A stretch of DNA of 64,000 nucleotides. It comes from Clostridium muellerianum (lineage in GTDB: Bacteria; Bacillota; Clostridia; Clostridiales; Clostridiaceae). Below are positions 1-7,134 of the stretch, piece after piece. A program made the translations under genes and the position numbers. The stretch is from assembly GCF_012926525.1 (NCBI RefSeq), contig NZ_JABBNI010000004.1:1-64000 (forward strand), read 5' to 3'. Position 1 is the first letter of the stretch. Every line of letters begins with the position of its first letter. The notes beneath the pieces were generated by a model. The model saw only the letters and a program-made list of their open reading frames with translations, made no database searches and was not told the DNA's origin.

Positions 1-205
1 TACATATAGTTTACTATAATTACTATAAAACATACAACAATATATTTAGTAATCACTGTTTTATTCTTATATAAAAGCAATACATAAAATACTATAAATA
101 CTATTTAGTTATCTACACTATATTTCTTTTCAAATAGCATTTATTATATATTTTGTCCTACAAAATAAAAAAAATCCTCAGAATAAAATTTAGTCTTACT
201 GAGAA

Positions 206-574
206 TTTGTGTTACTTTTCACAAGTAAAGTTTATGGCAATTTATTAAGCTTTTATTTTTAATATCCATGAAAACTTATATCGTAATTATAAACACTATT
301 ATTTCTATAACCATAGGAACAATTGCACATGTAAGAATTAGTTTTATTAATTTTTTATCATCTTCTATTATAGAATAATCCAATATTTTGATAGATTCTT
401 TTTTAGTAAATCCTTCATCACTTTTTGATTGTCTTGTAAAACTTAAATTTGCCATTAATCCCACCTCCACATCATAACTTCATACTTAAATCAAAATCAC
501 TACATTAACTTTTGTATAGAAGTATGCTTACAGGATATTTGTTACTTTGATAAGTAACACTTACTGGCAATCTA
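206..574. repeat. Pair of hairpin-containing direct repeats flanking a small gene
   Basis: Positions 206-244 and 538-574 carry related sequences. Each has a small hairpin (GTTACTT-TGAT-AAGTAAC is perfect in the right copy) followed by a TTAYTGGCAAT motif. They bracket the small membrane-protein gene at 276-455. The right copy lies in that gene's upstream region and the left copy lies past its 3' end. They could be operators, or the edges of a small inserted cassette. Confidence 0.4.
276..455 (-). CDS. Small membrane protein of unknown function (59 aa)
   Basis: I do not recognise this protein. The start is the ATG at 455, because a strong ribosome binding site (GGAGGTGGG, 460-468 on the opposite strand) sits five bases upstream. 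The longer reading frame would begin inside that site. The first ~37 residues are polar and charged (MANLSFTRQSKSDEG). One hydrophobic helix fills residues ~38-59 and runs to the C-terminus, so it looks like a C-tail-anchored or single-span membrane peptide. It is isolated and flanked by two related hairpin repeats. No cysteines or obvious motif are present. Confidence 0.55.
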   Translation of the reverse strand: MANLSFTRQSKSDEGFTKKESIKILDYSIIEDDKKLIKLILTCAIVPMVIEIIVFIITI

Positions 575-685
575 CTATTTACTTTCATTATATGTTTTTT
601 GTAAACGTTTTGATATAGATTATGTATACCTAAAAAAATAAAATTAATACTTTTATTAAAACTACCTTTTAAAGATATAACAAAA

Positions 686-760
686 GGGAGAGTTTAAATA
701 AAATTCCACAGCAAATGTTATATGTGTTCATTGTTTGCTGTTCTCTTTATTCAAACTCCC
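686..760 (-). terminator. Long hairpin, probable terminator of the amidase gene
   Basis: Nested inverted repeats: GGGAG..GTTTAAATA (686-700) pairs with TATTCAAACTCCC (748-760), and inside it ACAGCAAA (708-715) pairs with TTTGCTGT (734-741). Read on the minus strand the stem is followed by TTTTGTTATA. It begins eight bases past the amidase stop codon. Confidence 0.6.
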
Positions 761-767
761 TAAAATT

Positions 768-1712
768 TTATTTTAAAATTTTATTCCAATCTTTTTCTCT
801 TATTACCCCATCCGCTCCTTGAGAACTCCATATGCCAGCCTTAACTTGCCATGCCTTAACACTTTCAACAGTATTAGCATCCCATAATTCATTTTTAGGT
901 GTTATACCTATATACCATTTTGTAAACTTAGTAGCTAAAGGATTAGAAGGCCACCCTGCCCCTATAGTTGGCTTCTTTATTATTGTATTTAATGCATTAA
1001 CAAGAGCATCATCTATATTATTACCACCTGGTAAATCAACTACATATTTAAATTGACTTATAGCTTGTTTAGTTTTATCATCTAGCTTTCCTGTAGCATT
1101 ATTCTCTCCTGATTCAAGACAGCTGACTCTCTGCAGGTCATGCTGAACAGATTTAATAAAATCAGAACTCATGTTGTTATTTGGATCTTCTCGGCCTGTA
1201 AGTCCTTGAACTATTGCACCTGCTATAGTGTCTGATCCTAACTGATTATATAAATTTGCATCACTTTGTGTATCTACAAAACATACTTCTATCAATATAG
1301 CAACTGGCTTACTGTGTTTTATTACATATAATCCACTACCATCTTTTACACCTCTGTTTATAAAACCTAAAGATACTAATGAACTTAAAACTTTACTTGC
1401 TAAGGTGTTTCCTGCTGAGCTCATAGCAAATACTTCACTGCCTCTACCTCCACCCGCATTTAAATGTATTGAAATTAAATAATCTGCACTAGCAGCACTA
1501 TCACATCTCCTCTGTAAGCTATCTATAACACTTGCAGCACTAGAAGGTCTTACATTCCACGCTTCATATCCTAATGACTTCAATTTAGATATAACCTTAT
1601 TCGCTATATCTAAAGCACAATTCTGTTCAACTAAATAATAAGCTGCTCCACCATCTCCACCTAAACTTCCATTTACATCTCCATGACCAGGATCTATTGC
1701 AAATTTACTCAT
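768..1712 (-). CDS. N-acetylmuramoyl-L-alanine amidase (Amidase_3 plus C-terminal wall-binding region)
   Basis: This is a zinc amidase that cleaves the bond between N-acetylmuramic acid and L-alanine in peptidoglycan. Residues 1-175 form the Amidase_3 fold with the expected ligands: His10 (in DPGHG), Glu29, His83 (in SIHLNA) and catalytic Glu142 (in LIEVCF). Residues ~180-314 look like two peptidoglycan-binding-like repeats (VQHDLQR.., VKAWQVKAGIW..). There is no signal peptide, so release would need lysis, a holin or a non-classical route, as for many prophage-type and clostridial autolysins. The start ATG at 1712 has AGGGGTGAA upstream. It is a single-gene unit; a phage-remnant origin is possible but unproven. 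Confidence 0.9.
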   Translation of the reverse strand: MSKFAIDPGHGDVNGSLGGDGGAAYYLVEQNCALDIANKVISKLKSLGYEAWNVRPSSAASVIDSLQRRCDSAASADYLISIHLNAGGGRGSEVFAMSSAGNTLASKVLSSLVSLGFINRGVKDGSGLYVIKHSKPVAILIEVCFVDTQSDANLYNQLGSDTIAGAIVQGLTGREDPNNNMSSDFIKSVQHDLQRVSCLESGENNATGKLDDKTKQAISQFKYVVDLPGGNNIDDALVNALNTIIKKPTIGAGWPSNPLATKFTKWYIGITPKNELWDANTVESVKAWQVKAGIWSSQGADGVIREKDWNKILK

Positions 1713-1846
1713 AAAAATTCACCCCTACTTAATATATGTTTTGAAATTTAAAGTGTTATTTTTTATCAAAGCACTTAAGCAATTTATTAAGTGATTCTTA
1801 GACTTAGGTGAATCTTAAATGCCTAAGTGATACTTAATGTGCATAT

Positions 1847-1939
1847 TTACTGATACCAATCAATAACTTGCCCATTAAGTGTTCTTATATAAACTTCATC
1901 TGAATCTTCGAAGAACTTATACAGGGGCGTATTAGCCAT
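1847..1939 (-). CDS. Possible 30-residue peptide or gene remnant
   Basis: An ATG-to-TAA frame of 30 codons with a protein-like composition (MANTPLYKFFEDSDEVYIRT..., ending in IDWYQ). It has no recognisable ribosome binding site and no family assignment. It lies between the amidase gene and a long hairpin. Just downstream, 1760-1845 is rich in near-repeats of CTTAAG/AAGTGA type. It may be the tail end of a lost gene, for example from a phage-like module. Confidence 0.25.
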   Translation of the reverse strand: MANTPLYKFFEDSDEVYIRTLNGQVIDWYQ

Positions 1940-1988
1940 TATACATCATTACTATATAATAAACCTCACTAATTTAAATAAAAAAGTT

Positions 1989-2040
1989 TTAAACATAATT
2001 ATAAAGAGAGGCACATACCTCTCTTTATAATTATGTTTAA
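1989..2040 (-). terminator. Near-perfect 23-bp stem hairpin
   Basis: Arms 1989-2011 and 2018-2040 are exact inverse complements around a six-base loop (CACATA). On the minus strand the stem is followed by a T-rich run (CTTTTTTATT), so it fits an intrinsic terminator for minus-strand transcription, yet no full gene lies directly upstream on that strand. It could belong to the decayed element at 2094-2260. Confidence 0.5.
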
Positions 2041-2093
2041 CTTAGAAAAAATTCTAATTTTATAATTCCAAAATACCGTTACTTTAATTTTGA

Positions 2094-2260
2094 CACCTAT
2101 CTCTGAGATAGGTGGGTGCTTTCACAAATGTTTTTTTAAATCTGCCAACTTCTGTTGGACTTATAGCTCAAATACGCATTTAAATATTAAGCTCCCGTTT
2201 AAATGCTGTAGGTTCAAAATTAAAGCTTGCAAATATTTCAGAAAATTTTTCTTAGTTAAT
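2094..2260 (-). mobile_element. Possible scar of an IS200/IS605-type element
   Basis: A short minus-strand frame ends in ..FEPTAFKRELNI at about 2191 after at most 24 codons, with a stop just upstream. It is followed by a compact hairpin, CACCTATCTC-T-GAGATAGGTG (2094-2114). A transposase/TnpB C-terminal tail followed by a subterminal hairpin is the usual right-end layout of IS200/IS605-type elements. No intact transposase is present. The assignment rests on layout and memory of such tails, so it is weak. Confidence 0.3.
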
Positions 2261-2369
2261 TTTTATTCTGTAAACCTTTTAATATTTTATTTACTATCAT
2301 TATATCAAATAATAATAGAAATGCAACACTCCTTTTACATAAAAATAAATAAATATTTCATACCAATTA

Positions 2370-2500
2370 TAGTAAAGCACACTTTACATTTCCAACATTT
2401 ATGTATATAATAAATGTAAAGTATACTTAACATTTAAACATATTTTTAATAATATGTAGTAAAGCTATGATTTATAGTTTATGTAAAGTCAACTTTACAT
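2370..2500. promoter_or_regulatory. Three operator-like inverted repeats upstream of the XRE gene
   Basis: The inverted repeat ATGTAAAGT-N2-ACTTTACAT occurs perfectly at 2481-2500, directly abutting the ribosome binding site of the XRE gene. It occurs with one mismatch at 2414-2433 and with weaker left-arm conservation at 2370-2389. Three spaced copies before an HTH gene suggest autoregulation by its product. Confidence 0.6.
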
Positions 2501-2514
2501 GGAGGTGATAATTT

Positions 2515-2718
2515 TTGAAAAACAAAATAAAACAGCTAAGAGAAAACTTTAACCTAACACAACAAGATCTAGCTGAAAAAGTCGATGTATCCAGACAAAC
2601 AATTATTTCTTTAGAAAACGGTAAGTATAATCCTTCCATTTTACTTGCTCATAAAATAGCTAAGACTTTTAATCTATCAATTGAAGAAATATTTATATTT
2701 GAAGAGGAGGAATTTTAA
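2515..2718 (+). CDS. XRE-family HTH transcriptional regulator (67 aa)
   Basis: This is a compact Cro/CI-type DNA-binding protein that is almost entirely the HTH fold. The recognition region reads QQDLAEKVDVSRQTIISLENG (residues ~17-37) and is followed by the usual NPSILLAHKIAKTFN helices. It starts at TTG 2515, six bases after a strong GGAGGTGAT. It overlaps nothing, but its stop is one base before the ATG of the downstream membrane-protein gene, and the GAGGAGGAA encoding its last residues is that gene's ribosome binding site, so the two are translationally linked. Three palindromes upstream are likely its own operators. Small XRE regulators of this type commonly pair with small membrane proteins; the signal sensed is unknown. 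Confidence 0.85.
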   Translation: MKNKIKQLRENFNLTQQDLAEKVDVSRQTIISLENGKYNPSILLAHKIAKTFNLSIEEIFIFEEEEF

Positions 2719-2719
2719 A

Positions 2720-3130
2720 ATGAACATTAATAAACAAATAAAAAAGGGTATATTTTACTATGGCTTTATGGCTACTATTGGCTTTATAGCTCTATTTGTA
2801 GGATATGTTTTAAATTTTGAAAAACATGCTATGTCTGGTTTAGCAATTGGCTTTACTCCTGTAGGCATAATTGGCATGTTGATTTACATCTTTGGAAAGG
2901 ATAAAACTCAATTGATTAAAAGTGTAAAAGCAGAAAATGAAGAAAGAAACATTTTTATACGCAACAAAACTGGCTATAGAGCCTTCTGGATAACCTATTG
3001 GTATGTTTTTGCTGCTACAATAGGAACCAATTTTTTAAATATATCAGCAAATAATTTATCTATAACTACCTTAATTTTTATGCCTATTGTATACTTTATT
3101 ACCATGATTATATATCATTACAAATACTAA
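2720..3130 (+). CDS. Small integral membrane protein linked to the XRE regulator (136 aa)
   Basis: I do not recognise a named function. The start chosen is ATG 2720 (MNINKQIKKG), with GAGGAGGAA upstream; a longer frame begins inside the regulator gene. Four hydrophobic segments are visible (residues ~10-30, 38-58, ~88-108 and ~112-132). The charged loop between spans two and three contains KAENEERNIFIRNKTGYRAF. The ERNIFIRNKTG-type loop is seen in small membrane partners of XRE regulators in Firmicutes. It is co-transcribed with the regulator at 2515. Regulator plus membrane partner suggests envelope or stress sensing, but this is inference. Confidence 0.65.
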   Translation: MNINKQIKKGIFYYGFMATIGFIALFVGYVLNFEKHAMSGLAIGFTPVGIIGMLIYIFGKDKTQLIKSVKAENEERNIFIRNKTGYRAFWITYWYVFAATIGTNFLNISANNLSITTLIFMPIVYFITMIIYHYKY

Positions 3131-3231
3131 ATTACTATAATTTCATGTATAAATGCAATTAAAACAAATTGTAATTATATATGAATAAGTTTAAAATTTA
3201 TACTTCGCAATACACCATGAAAATATCACAA

Positions 3232-3265
3232 AAATCCTGTACTCCCAAATAGGAATACAGGATTT
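3232..3265 (-). terminator. Terminator of the SASP gene
   Basis: A 14-bp stem (AAATCCTGTACTCC / GGAATACAGGATTT, one mismatch) with a six-base loop. On the minus strand it is followed by TTTTT. It lies 14 bases past the SASP stop codon. Confidence 0.8.
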
Positions 3266-3278
3266 CTTTTATCTTATA

Positions 3279-3467
3279 CTATAGACTTTTTTCATAAGCT
3301 TCCACCATTTTTTTAACCATGTTTCCACCTATTGATCCAGCCTCTCTTGCAGTTATATCTCCATTATATCCATCTTTTAATGTTACACCAACTTCTGCAG
3401 CTGACTCCATTTTGAACTTATTTAATGCCTCTTTAGCTTCTGGTACTAACACTTTGTTTCTACTCAT
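3279..3467 (-). CDS. Alpha/beta-type small acid-soluble spore protein
   Basis: This is a spore-core protein that coats DNA and protects it from UV and hydrolysis, and is degraded during germination. The 62 residues carry the family signatures: EALNKFKMESAAEVGV near residues 12-27, with the GPR protease site region (KMESAAEVGV), and the C-terminal EAGSIGGNMVKKMVE motif. The length is typical. It starts at ATG 3467 with GAGGAGG upstream. It is monocistronic, ends in a strong hairpin, and is expected to be transcribed in the forespore by sigma-G; I could not firmly place that promoter. Confidence 0.95.
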   Translation of the reverse strand: MSRNKVLVPEAKEALNKFKMESAAEVGVTLKDGYNGDITAREAGSIGGNMVKKMVEAYEKSL

Positions 3468-3605
3468 AGTATATTCCTCCTCTTTAATAAGATTTGTACT
3501 ACACTTTATGGCCTTATTTTGTTCTTTTTTAAGTTTATTACTCTATTAAATCAAAGGCAAATTTGAATATATATTTCTTAAATTGAATTTTTGTACAAAA
3601 TAAAA

Positions 3606-3632
3606 ATAATGCGAAGCTTTGCTTCACATTAT
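3606..3632. repeat. Mini palindrome of the ATAATGYGA family
   Basis: ATAATGCGAAGC-TTT-GCTTCACATTAT is a 12-bp stem with one mismatch. Its ends match the ends of the large palindromic elements at 36935-37500 and 44672-45250. It lies immediately past the stop codon of the HTH gene at 3635-3874. Confidence 0.6.
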
Positions 3633-3634
3633 GC

Positions 3635-3874
3635 TCACTTTGTAAAACTTAACTTATCTTCACTTTCTGTTTCTGCAGAATACTCTAAAATATCCCCTGG
3701 TTGACAGTTTAATTCCTTACATATTGCCTCCAAAGTAGAAAATCTAATAGCCTTTGCTTTATTATTTTTTAATATAGATAAATTTGCATTTGTAATTCCA
3801 ACTCTTTCAGCTAGTTCTGACAAAGATATCTTTCTTTTAGCCATCATTACGTCTAAGTTAACTATAATAGGCAT
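3635..3874 (-). CDS. YozG-like XRE regulator partnered with DUF2975 proteins
   Basis: A 79-residue HTH protein. After the typical opening MPIIVNLDVMMAKRKISLSE comes the HTH core (LAERVGITNANLSILKNNKAKAIRF, residues ~21-45), then LEAICKELNCQPGDILEY. This is the small Cro/YozG subfamily that usually sits beside DUF2975 membrane proteins, as it does here: the DUF2975 gene ends 10 bases upstream. The start is ATG 3874 with GAGGAAA upstream. It probably represses its own three-gene operon. The upstream region of the operon (5209-5230) has a near-palindromic TTGATAAACGATAA stretch that could be its operator. Confidence 0.85.
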   Translation of the reverse strand: MPIIVNLDVMMAKRKISLSELAERVGITNANLSILKNNKAKAIRFSTLEAICKELNCQPGDILEYSAETESEDKLSFTK

Positions 3875-3884
3875 ATATTTCCTC

Positions 3885-4478
3885 CTATACTGTTAAGTCA
3901 TTTTCTTTTTTTATACGTACAGCTTCTTTAAATATTTCTGCAAAAATTAATATTATAACTCCTATAAAAATCCACAAAACTGTATCTATTCTTGTTACAA
4001 TACCATTATCATCTAAGTTCAAAATTATAAAAGCACTAAGACCATACTTAATAGTTCTATATGAAAACACGAATACACCAACTATAATTGTTGAAAATCC
4101 TATTTTTCTAAGACGCATCACATTTTTTAATATAAAAATTTCTTTATTAATAAAAGCTTTAATTACTTCCCTTAAGTGAAAAGTAATACTCATTACACAA
4201 ATAAATACTACAATAAAAAATCCAATTACTAAATTATTTTTAATATTATATTTCATATAAATAGAACATACTAATCCTATAATCAACATAGGCAACCCCA
4301 TTATTTCTATAATTAAAAATACACTTAACAATGTTTTTACAAATCTTAAACTTGGATTAAGAAGTCTCATGCTCCATAATCTAGTGTTAAGTGATTCATT
4401 TACTGACTTCACTGAATTATTAAACTTCCCCATTAATTGCTTAATTAAAGCTAATTTATTATTTCTAATAATTTTCAT
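3885..4478 (-). CDS. DUF2975 family membrane protein (copy 2 in operon)
   Basis: A four-span membrane protein of the DUF2975 family, function unknown. The start chosen is ATG 4478 (MKIIRNNKLAL), eight bases after GAGGAGGCGAG. A ~50-residue N-terminal soluble stretch precedes hydrophobic segments at ~48-75, ~80-103, ~127-150 and ~165-187. The family-typical motif LRKIGFSTIIVGVF sits between spans two and three, and the tail KEAVRIKKENDLTV is conserved with the neighbouring copy (SQSIKIKEDNDLTI). It lies between the first DUF2975 gene and the YozG-like regulator, all co-oriented with short gaps. The two copies are divergent paralogues. Confidence 0.8.
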   Translation of the reverse strand: MKIIRNNKLALIKQLMGKFNNSVKSVNESLNTRLWSMRLLNPSLRFVKTLLSVFLIIEIMGLPMLIIGLVCSIYMKYNIKNNLVIGFFIVVFICVMSITFHLREVIKAFINKEIFILKNVMRLRKIGFSTIIVGVFVFSYRTIKYGLSAFIILNLDDNGIVTRIDTVLWIFIGVIILIFAEIFKEAVRIKKENDLTV

Positions 4479-4502
4479 TTGTATCTCGCCTCCTCTCAAT
4501 CT

Positions 4503-5003
4503 TTATATAGTTAAATCATTATCTTCTTTTATCTTAATAGACTGACTAAATATCTCTGATAAAATAATCATAAAAATTCCCATAATAATAAATATTAAAA
4601 AATTCATATCACAATAAGGTCCATATTGATTAAAACGTACGCAGAAAATTCCTTTATACCCAAATACCATTCTGTCTTTTATGAAAATGTATATGCCTAT
4701 TATAAAAATATTAAAAGCCATACTTCTCATACTTTTTACATTATTAAATGTAAATGGATTTTTTTCAATTAGTGTTTTATTTATTTTTATAAGCTCATTA
4801 GTAATTACAATACAACTTATAAATGATATGAAAAACAAAATAGTCATAAATATATTTGGTGGTATAAATTTAAAATGATCTGCTAAAGCGCACAAGCCTA
4901 TTGGTAATAAAATGCATAGCACAACTTCAATATAAAATAACACTTTTAAAAATGTATTAAAGAACTCAAATTTCTTTACATCTTCCATAGAACTTTTAAT
5001 CAT
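4503..5003 (-). CDS. DUF2975 family membrane protein (copy 1 in operon)
   Basis: 166 residues with four predicted spans (~18-40, ~48-70, ~92-112, ~132-155) and the family signature MRSMAFNIFIIGIYIF plus the C-terminal SIKIKEDNDLTI. It starts at ATG 5003 with AGGAGG six bases upstream. It is first in an operon of two DUF2975 genes and a YozG-like HTH gene. Its 5' leader contains repeat copy R1 (5041-5152), which has a second copy at 53043-53157. Regulation by the downstream HTH protein is likely by analogy with other DUF2975-HTH pairs. Confidence 0.8.
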   Translation of the reverse strand: MIKSSMEDVKKFEFFNTFLKVLFYIEVVLCILLPIGLCALADHFKFIPPNIFMTILFFISFISCIVITNELIKINKTLIEKNPFTFNNVKSMRSMAFNIFIIGIYIFIKDRMVFGYKGIFCVRFNQYGPYCDMNFLIFIIMGIFMIILSEIFSQSIKIKEDNDLTI

Positions 5004-5040
5004 ACTAATCCTCCTAATCTTTTATACAGTAGCTACATCA

Positions 5041-5152
5041 CCGTATAACTCATGTAAACTTAATGAGATAAACAAATCTTTAAATAAAAAGCGATCACTT
5101 TAAGTCAAAAATTTAAACTCTTTACTTTTTCCACTAATTAAGATTCATTGAT
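5041..5152 (-). repeat. Leader-like dispersed repeat, copy R1
   Basis: A ~112-bp segment ~75% identical to 53043-53157. Read on the minus strand both run GAATCTTAWTTAGT..GAAAAA, then an A/G-rich AGAG block, a TTTAAA..TTTGAYTTAAA hairpin and an AAAGTGA..CACTTT-type hairpin. It ends ~40 bases before the DUF2975 start codon. It may be a structured RNA leader or a small dispersed element. Confidence 0.55.
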
Positions 5153-5313
5153 CTTATGAAAATTATACCATTGCATTTATTTAAAATCAATATTATTTTA
5201 TTGATAAACGATAAATAATTATTGTTTAATGTTATAATTGCTAAAATTTTATCGTCTATATACAATAAAAATTTAAAAACTATCAACTAAATTAAATTTA
5301 TACTAAATCTATA

Positions 5314-5398
5314 AAATAAAGTGACCGATTATCATTAATGATACATTGGTCATTTTATTTTTTTATAAATTTTTGAACCTTTTTTATATTTCATGTCT
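5314..5398 (+). promoter_or_regulatory. Palindrome and candidate ECF-type promoter of the sigma gene
   Basis: 5314-5360 is a near-perfect ~23-bp-arm inverted repeat followed by a T run (probably an upstream terminator or operator). Directly after it, TTGAACC (5373-5379) and ATGTCT (5393-5398), with about 15 bases between AACC and GTCT, resemble the AAC / GTC-type elements recognised by ECF sigma factors. This would allow autoregulation of the gene starting at 5436. Confidence 0.45.
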
Positions 5399-5435
5399 CT
5401 TATATAATAGGTGCACCTAAAAAGGAGGAAATGAC

Positions 5436-6047
5436 ATGGATGAATTTAATATAATACAGCGCTGTAAGGAAGGCGATATGGATGCCTTTAATAATTTATA
5501 TAAAAGATATAGCAGTAAGGCTCTTAAGACAGTTTACCTTATATGTGGCCGGAATAATATAGCGGAAGATATAGTTCAGGAGGCTTTTATAAAATGCTAT
5601 AAAGAAATTAAAAATTTAAAAAATCCTGAAACCTTTCAAGCTTGGTTTTATCGTTTACTTACAAGAATAACATGGCGTTATTGTTCAAAAGAAAAAAATC
5701 ATTTACACATAGAAAGTATAAATGATAATAAGGATATAATTGCAGATAGCTTAGCAGTATCTGATATTGCTGAAAAAAGCGAAATTAGAGAATTAGTAAA
5801 TATTGCTGTTAACAAGCTAAGCATACCTTTAAAAACAACTGTTATTCTTTATTATTATAATGAATTATCTATTAAAGAAATATCAAAAGTTTTAGGTTGT
5901 TTTCAAGGTACAGTTAAATCAAGGCTTCATAATGCTAGAAAGCTGCTTGAAAAAGAATTAAGCAGTAAAGAATTTGCAGATTATTTTTTAACTGATAAAA
6001 CTATTAGGAGGGATTCAGATGAAAAGGCAAGACCATCAACAATTTGA
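5436..6047 (+). CDS. ECF-type RNA polymerase sigma factor (sigma-70 family)
   Basis: 203 residues with an ordinary ECF layout: region 2 at ~10-75 (YKRYSSKALKTVYLICGRNNIAEDIVQEAFIKCYKEI, including the DIVQEAF core helix) and region 4 at ~130-180 (LSIKEISKVLGCFQGTVKSRLHNARKLLEKEL, a classic HTH). It starts at ATG 5436 with AAAGGAGGAAA upstream. Its 3' end overlaps the next gene, which encodes a membrane anti-sigma-like protein, so production is coupled. It directs RNA polymerase to stress promoters, probably for the envelope. The ECF-like promoter just upstream suggests positive autoregulation. Confidence 0.92.
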   Translation: MDEFNIIQRCKEGDMDAFNNLYKRYSSKALKTVYLICGRNNIAEDIVQEAFIKCYKEIKNLKNPETFQAWFYRLLTRITWRYCSKEKNHLHIESINDNKDIIADSLAVSDIAEKSEIRELVNIAVNKLSIPLKTTVILYYYNELSIKEISKVLGCFQGTVKSRLHNARKLLEKELSSKEFADYFLTDKTIRRDSDEKARPSTI

Positions 6048-6894
6048 AAATGTAATAAAAGCAGCTTTAAAAGATAAGGCTGAAAAAATATCCATACCAG
6101 ATACTATGTTTCAAAATATAAAGCATGAAATTGAATTGAATAGGAGTGAAAAAAAGTTTATGTTAAAAGAAAAATTATTATCTTTAAATTTCAAAAAATC
6201 TATGGTTGCTGCATCTTGTGGTATATTTATAGTTGCAGGATTATTCTTAACATTTTCTCCAGGTATCAGAGTTTCAGCTCTTCAGAGTATAGATAAATAT
6301 GTTAATGGTTATTCAGAAATGAAAAGGTATGATAGGGCTCCATCTAAAGATGAATTGAAAAAGAACTTAGGATATGAAGTCAAAATACCTGCTTTACTTG
6401 AAGGAGGATACAAGTTAGCTAGCAGTCATATATTAGGACATGTTGATGGTTTAATACCAGACAAACAATATGATAAAAAAGGCGCAACTAGTATATATTT
6501 AAAGGACAACAATAAAGAAGAATATGTGTCATTAGCTGCTGGTAAAGTTGGGGCAGAAGATAATTTACCAATATTTAAAAATGCTAAAACTGTAACTATT
6601 GGAAATACTACTGCACATTGGGTAGAATATAAAATGCACTCAGTACCTAAAGATATAATGGATAAAAAAACTCAAAAACAAAAGAACGAAATTGATGAGG
6701 CTTCTAAAAATGGAAAGGAAATTTTAACTATAGTTTCTAATAAGGATGGATCAAAGCTTAATGAAGAATTTAAAACTGCATATTCCTTAAAGTGGGTAGA
6801 TAATAACGTAGAATATCAACTTACCTCTGAAAATAGTAGCTTAACTTTTGAAGAACTTTCAAAAATAGCTCAAGATATAATTAATTCAAAATAA
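6019..6894 (+). CDS. Membrane-anchored anti-sigma-type protein (DUF4367-like C-terminus)
   Basis: 291 residues. A ~60-residue cytoplasmic N-terminal part (KRQDHQQFENVIKAALKDKAEKISIPDTMFQNIKHEI) precedes one transmembrane helix at ~66-85 (VAASCGIFIVAGLFLTF). An extracytoplasmic domain of ~200 residues follows; it resembles DUF4367-type domains found in ECF anti-sigma factors, ending in TSENSSLTFEELSKIAQDII. The start ATG 6019 has GGAGGGATT upstream and overlaps the sigma gene by 29 bases, so the two are translationally coupled. It probably binds and holds the sigma factor at the membrane until a signal arrives. No zinc-binding HxxxCxxC motif is seen, so it is not a ZAS-type anti-sigma factor. 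Confidence 0.8.
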   Translation: MKRQDHQQFENVIKAALKDKAEKISIPDTMFQNIKHEIELNRSEKKFMLKEKLLSLNFKKSMVAASCGIFIVAGLFLTFSPGIRVSALQSIDKYVNGYSEMKRYDRAPSKDELKKNLGYEVKIPALLEGGYKLASSHILGHVDGLIPDKQYDKKGATSIYLKDNNKEEYVSLAAGKVGAEDNLPIFKNAKTVTIGNTTAHWVEYKMHSVPKDIMDKKTQKQKNEIDEASKNGKEILTIVSNKDGSKLNEEFKTAYSLKWVDNNVEYQLTSENSSLTFEELSKIAQDIINSK

Positions 6895-6913
6895 AACTGA
6901 AATTAGAAATTAT

Positions 6914-6980
6914 AAAGTTTCTATCCGAAATATTGTTTTATACGCTGTGATATATCAATAATATTTCGGACAGAAACTTT
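6914..6980 (+). terminator. Long-stem hairpin after the anti-sigma gene
   Basis: AAAGTTTCTATCCGAAATATT (6914-6934) pairs with the region ending GGACAGAAACTTT (6968-6980), giving a ~20-bp stem with a bulge and a ~27-base loop. No clear U-tract follows, so termination efficiency is uncertain. Confidence 0.5.
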
Positions 6981-7134
6981 AAATATTATTAAATAGTCAA
7001 TTATAATACATATTGACAAATGCTCTAAGTTCAAATTGTATTCTTGAATTAAAAAGTCACTTAATTTATAAATGAAAATGCATATTATAGGTAGATAAGT
7101 ACAAAGTAACCTTACTTACTCATTTGTAATATGT

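Noticed and set aside
832-1056. Plus-strand frame inside the amidase gene
   Set aside because: It is antisense to conserved amidase coding sequence and has no translation signals.
2090-2410. 106-codon plus-strand frame before the XRE gene
   Set aside because: It begins inside the hairpin of the suspected IS scar, has a Phe/Ile/Lys-biased low-complexity product and no ribosome site.
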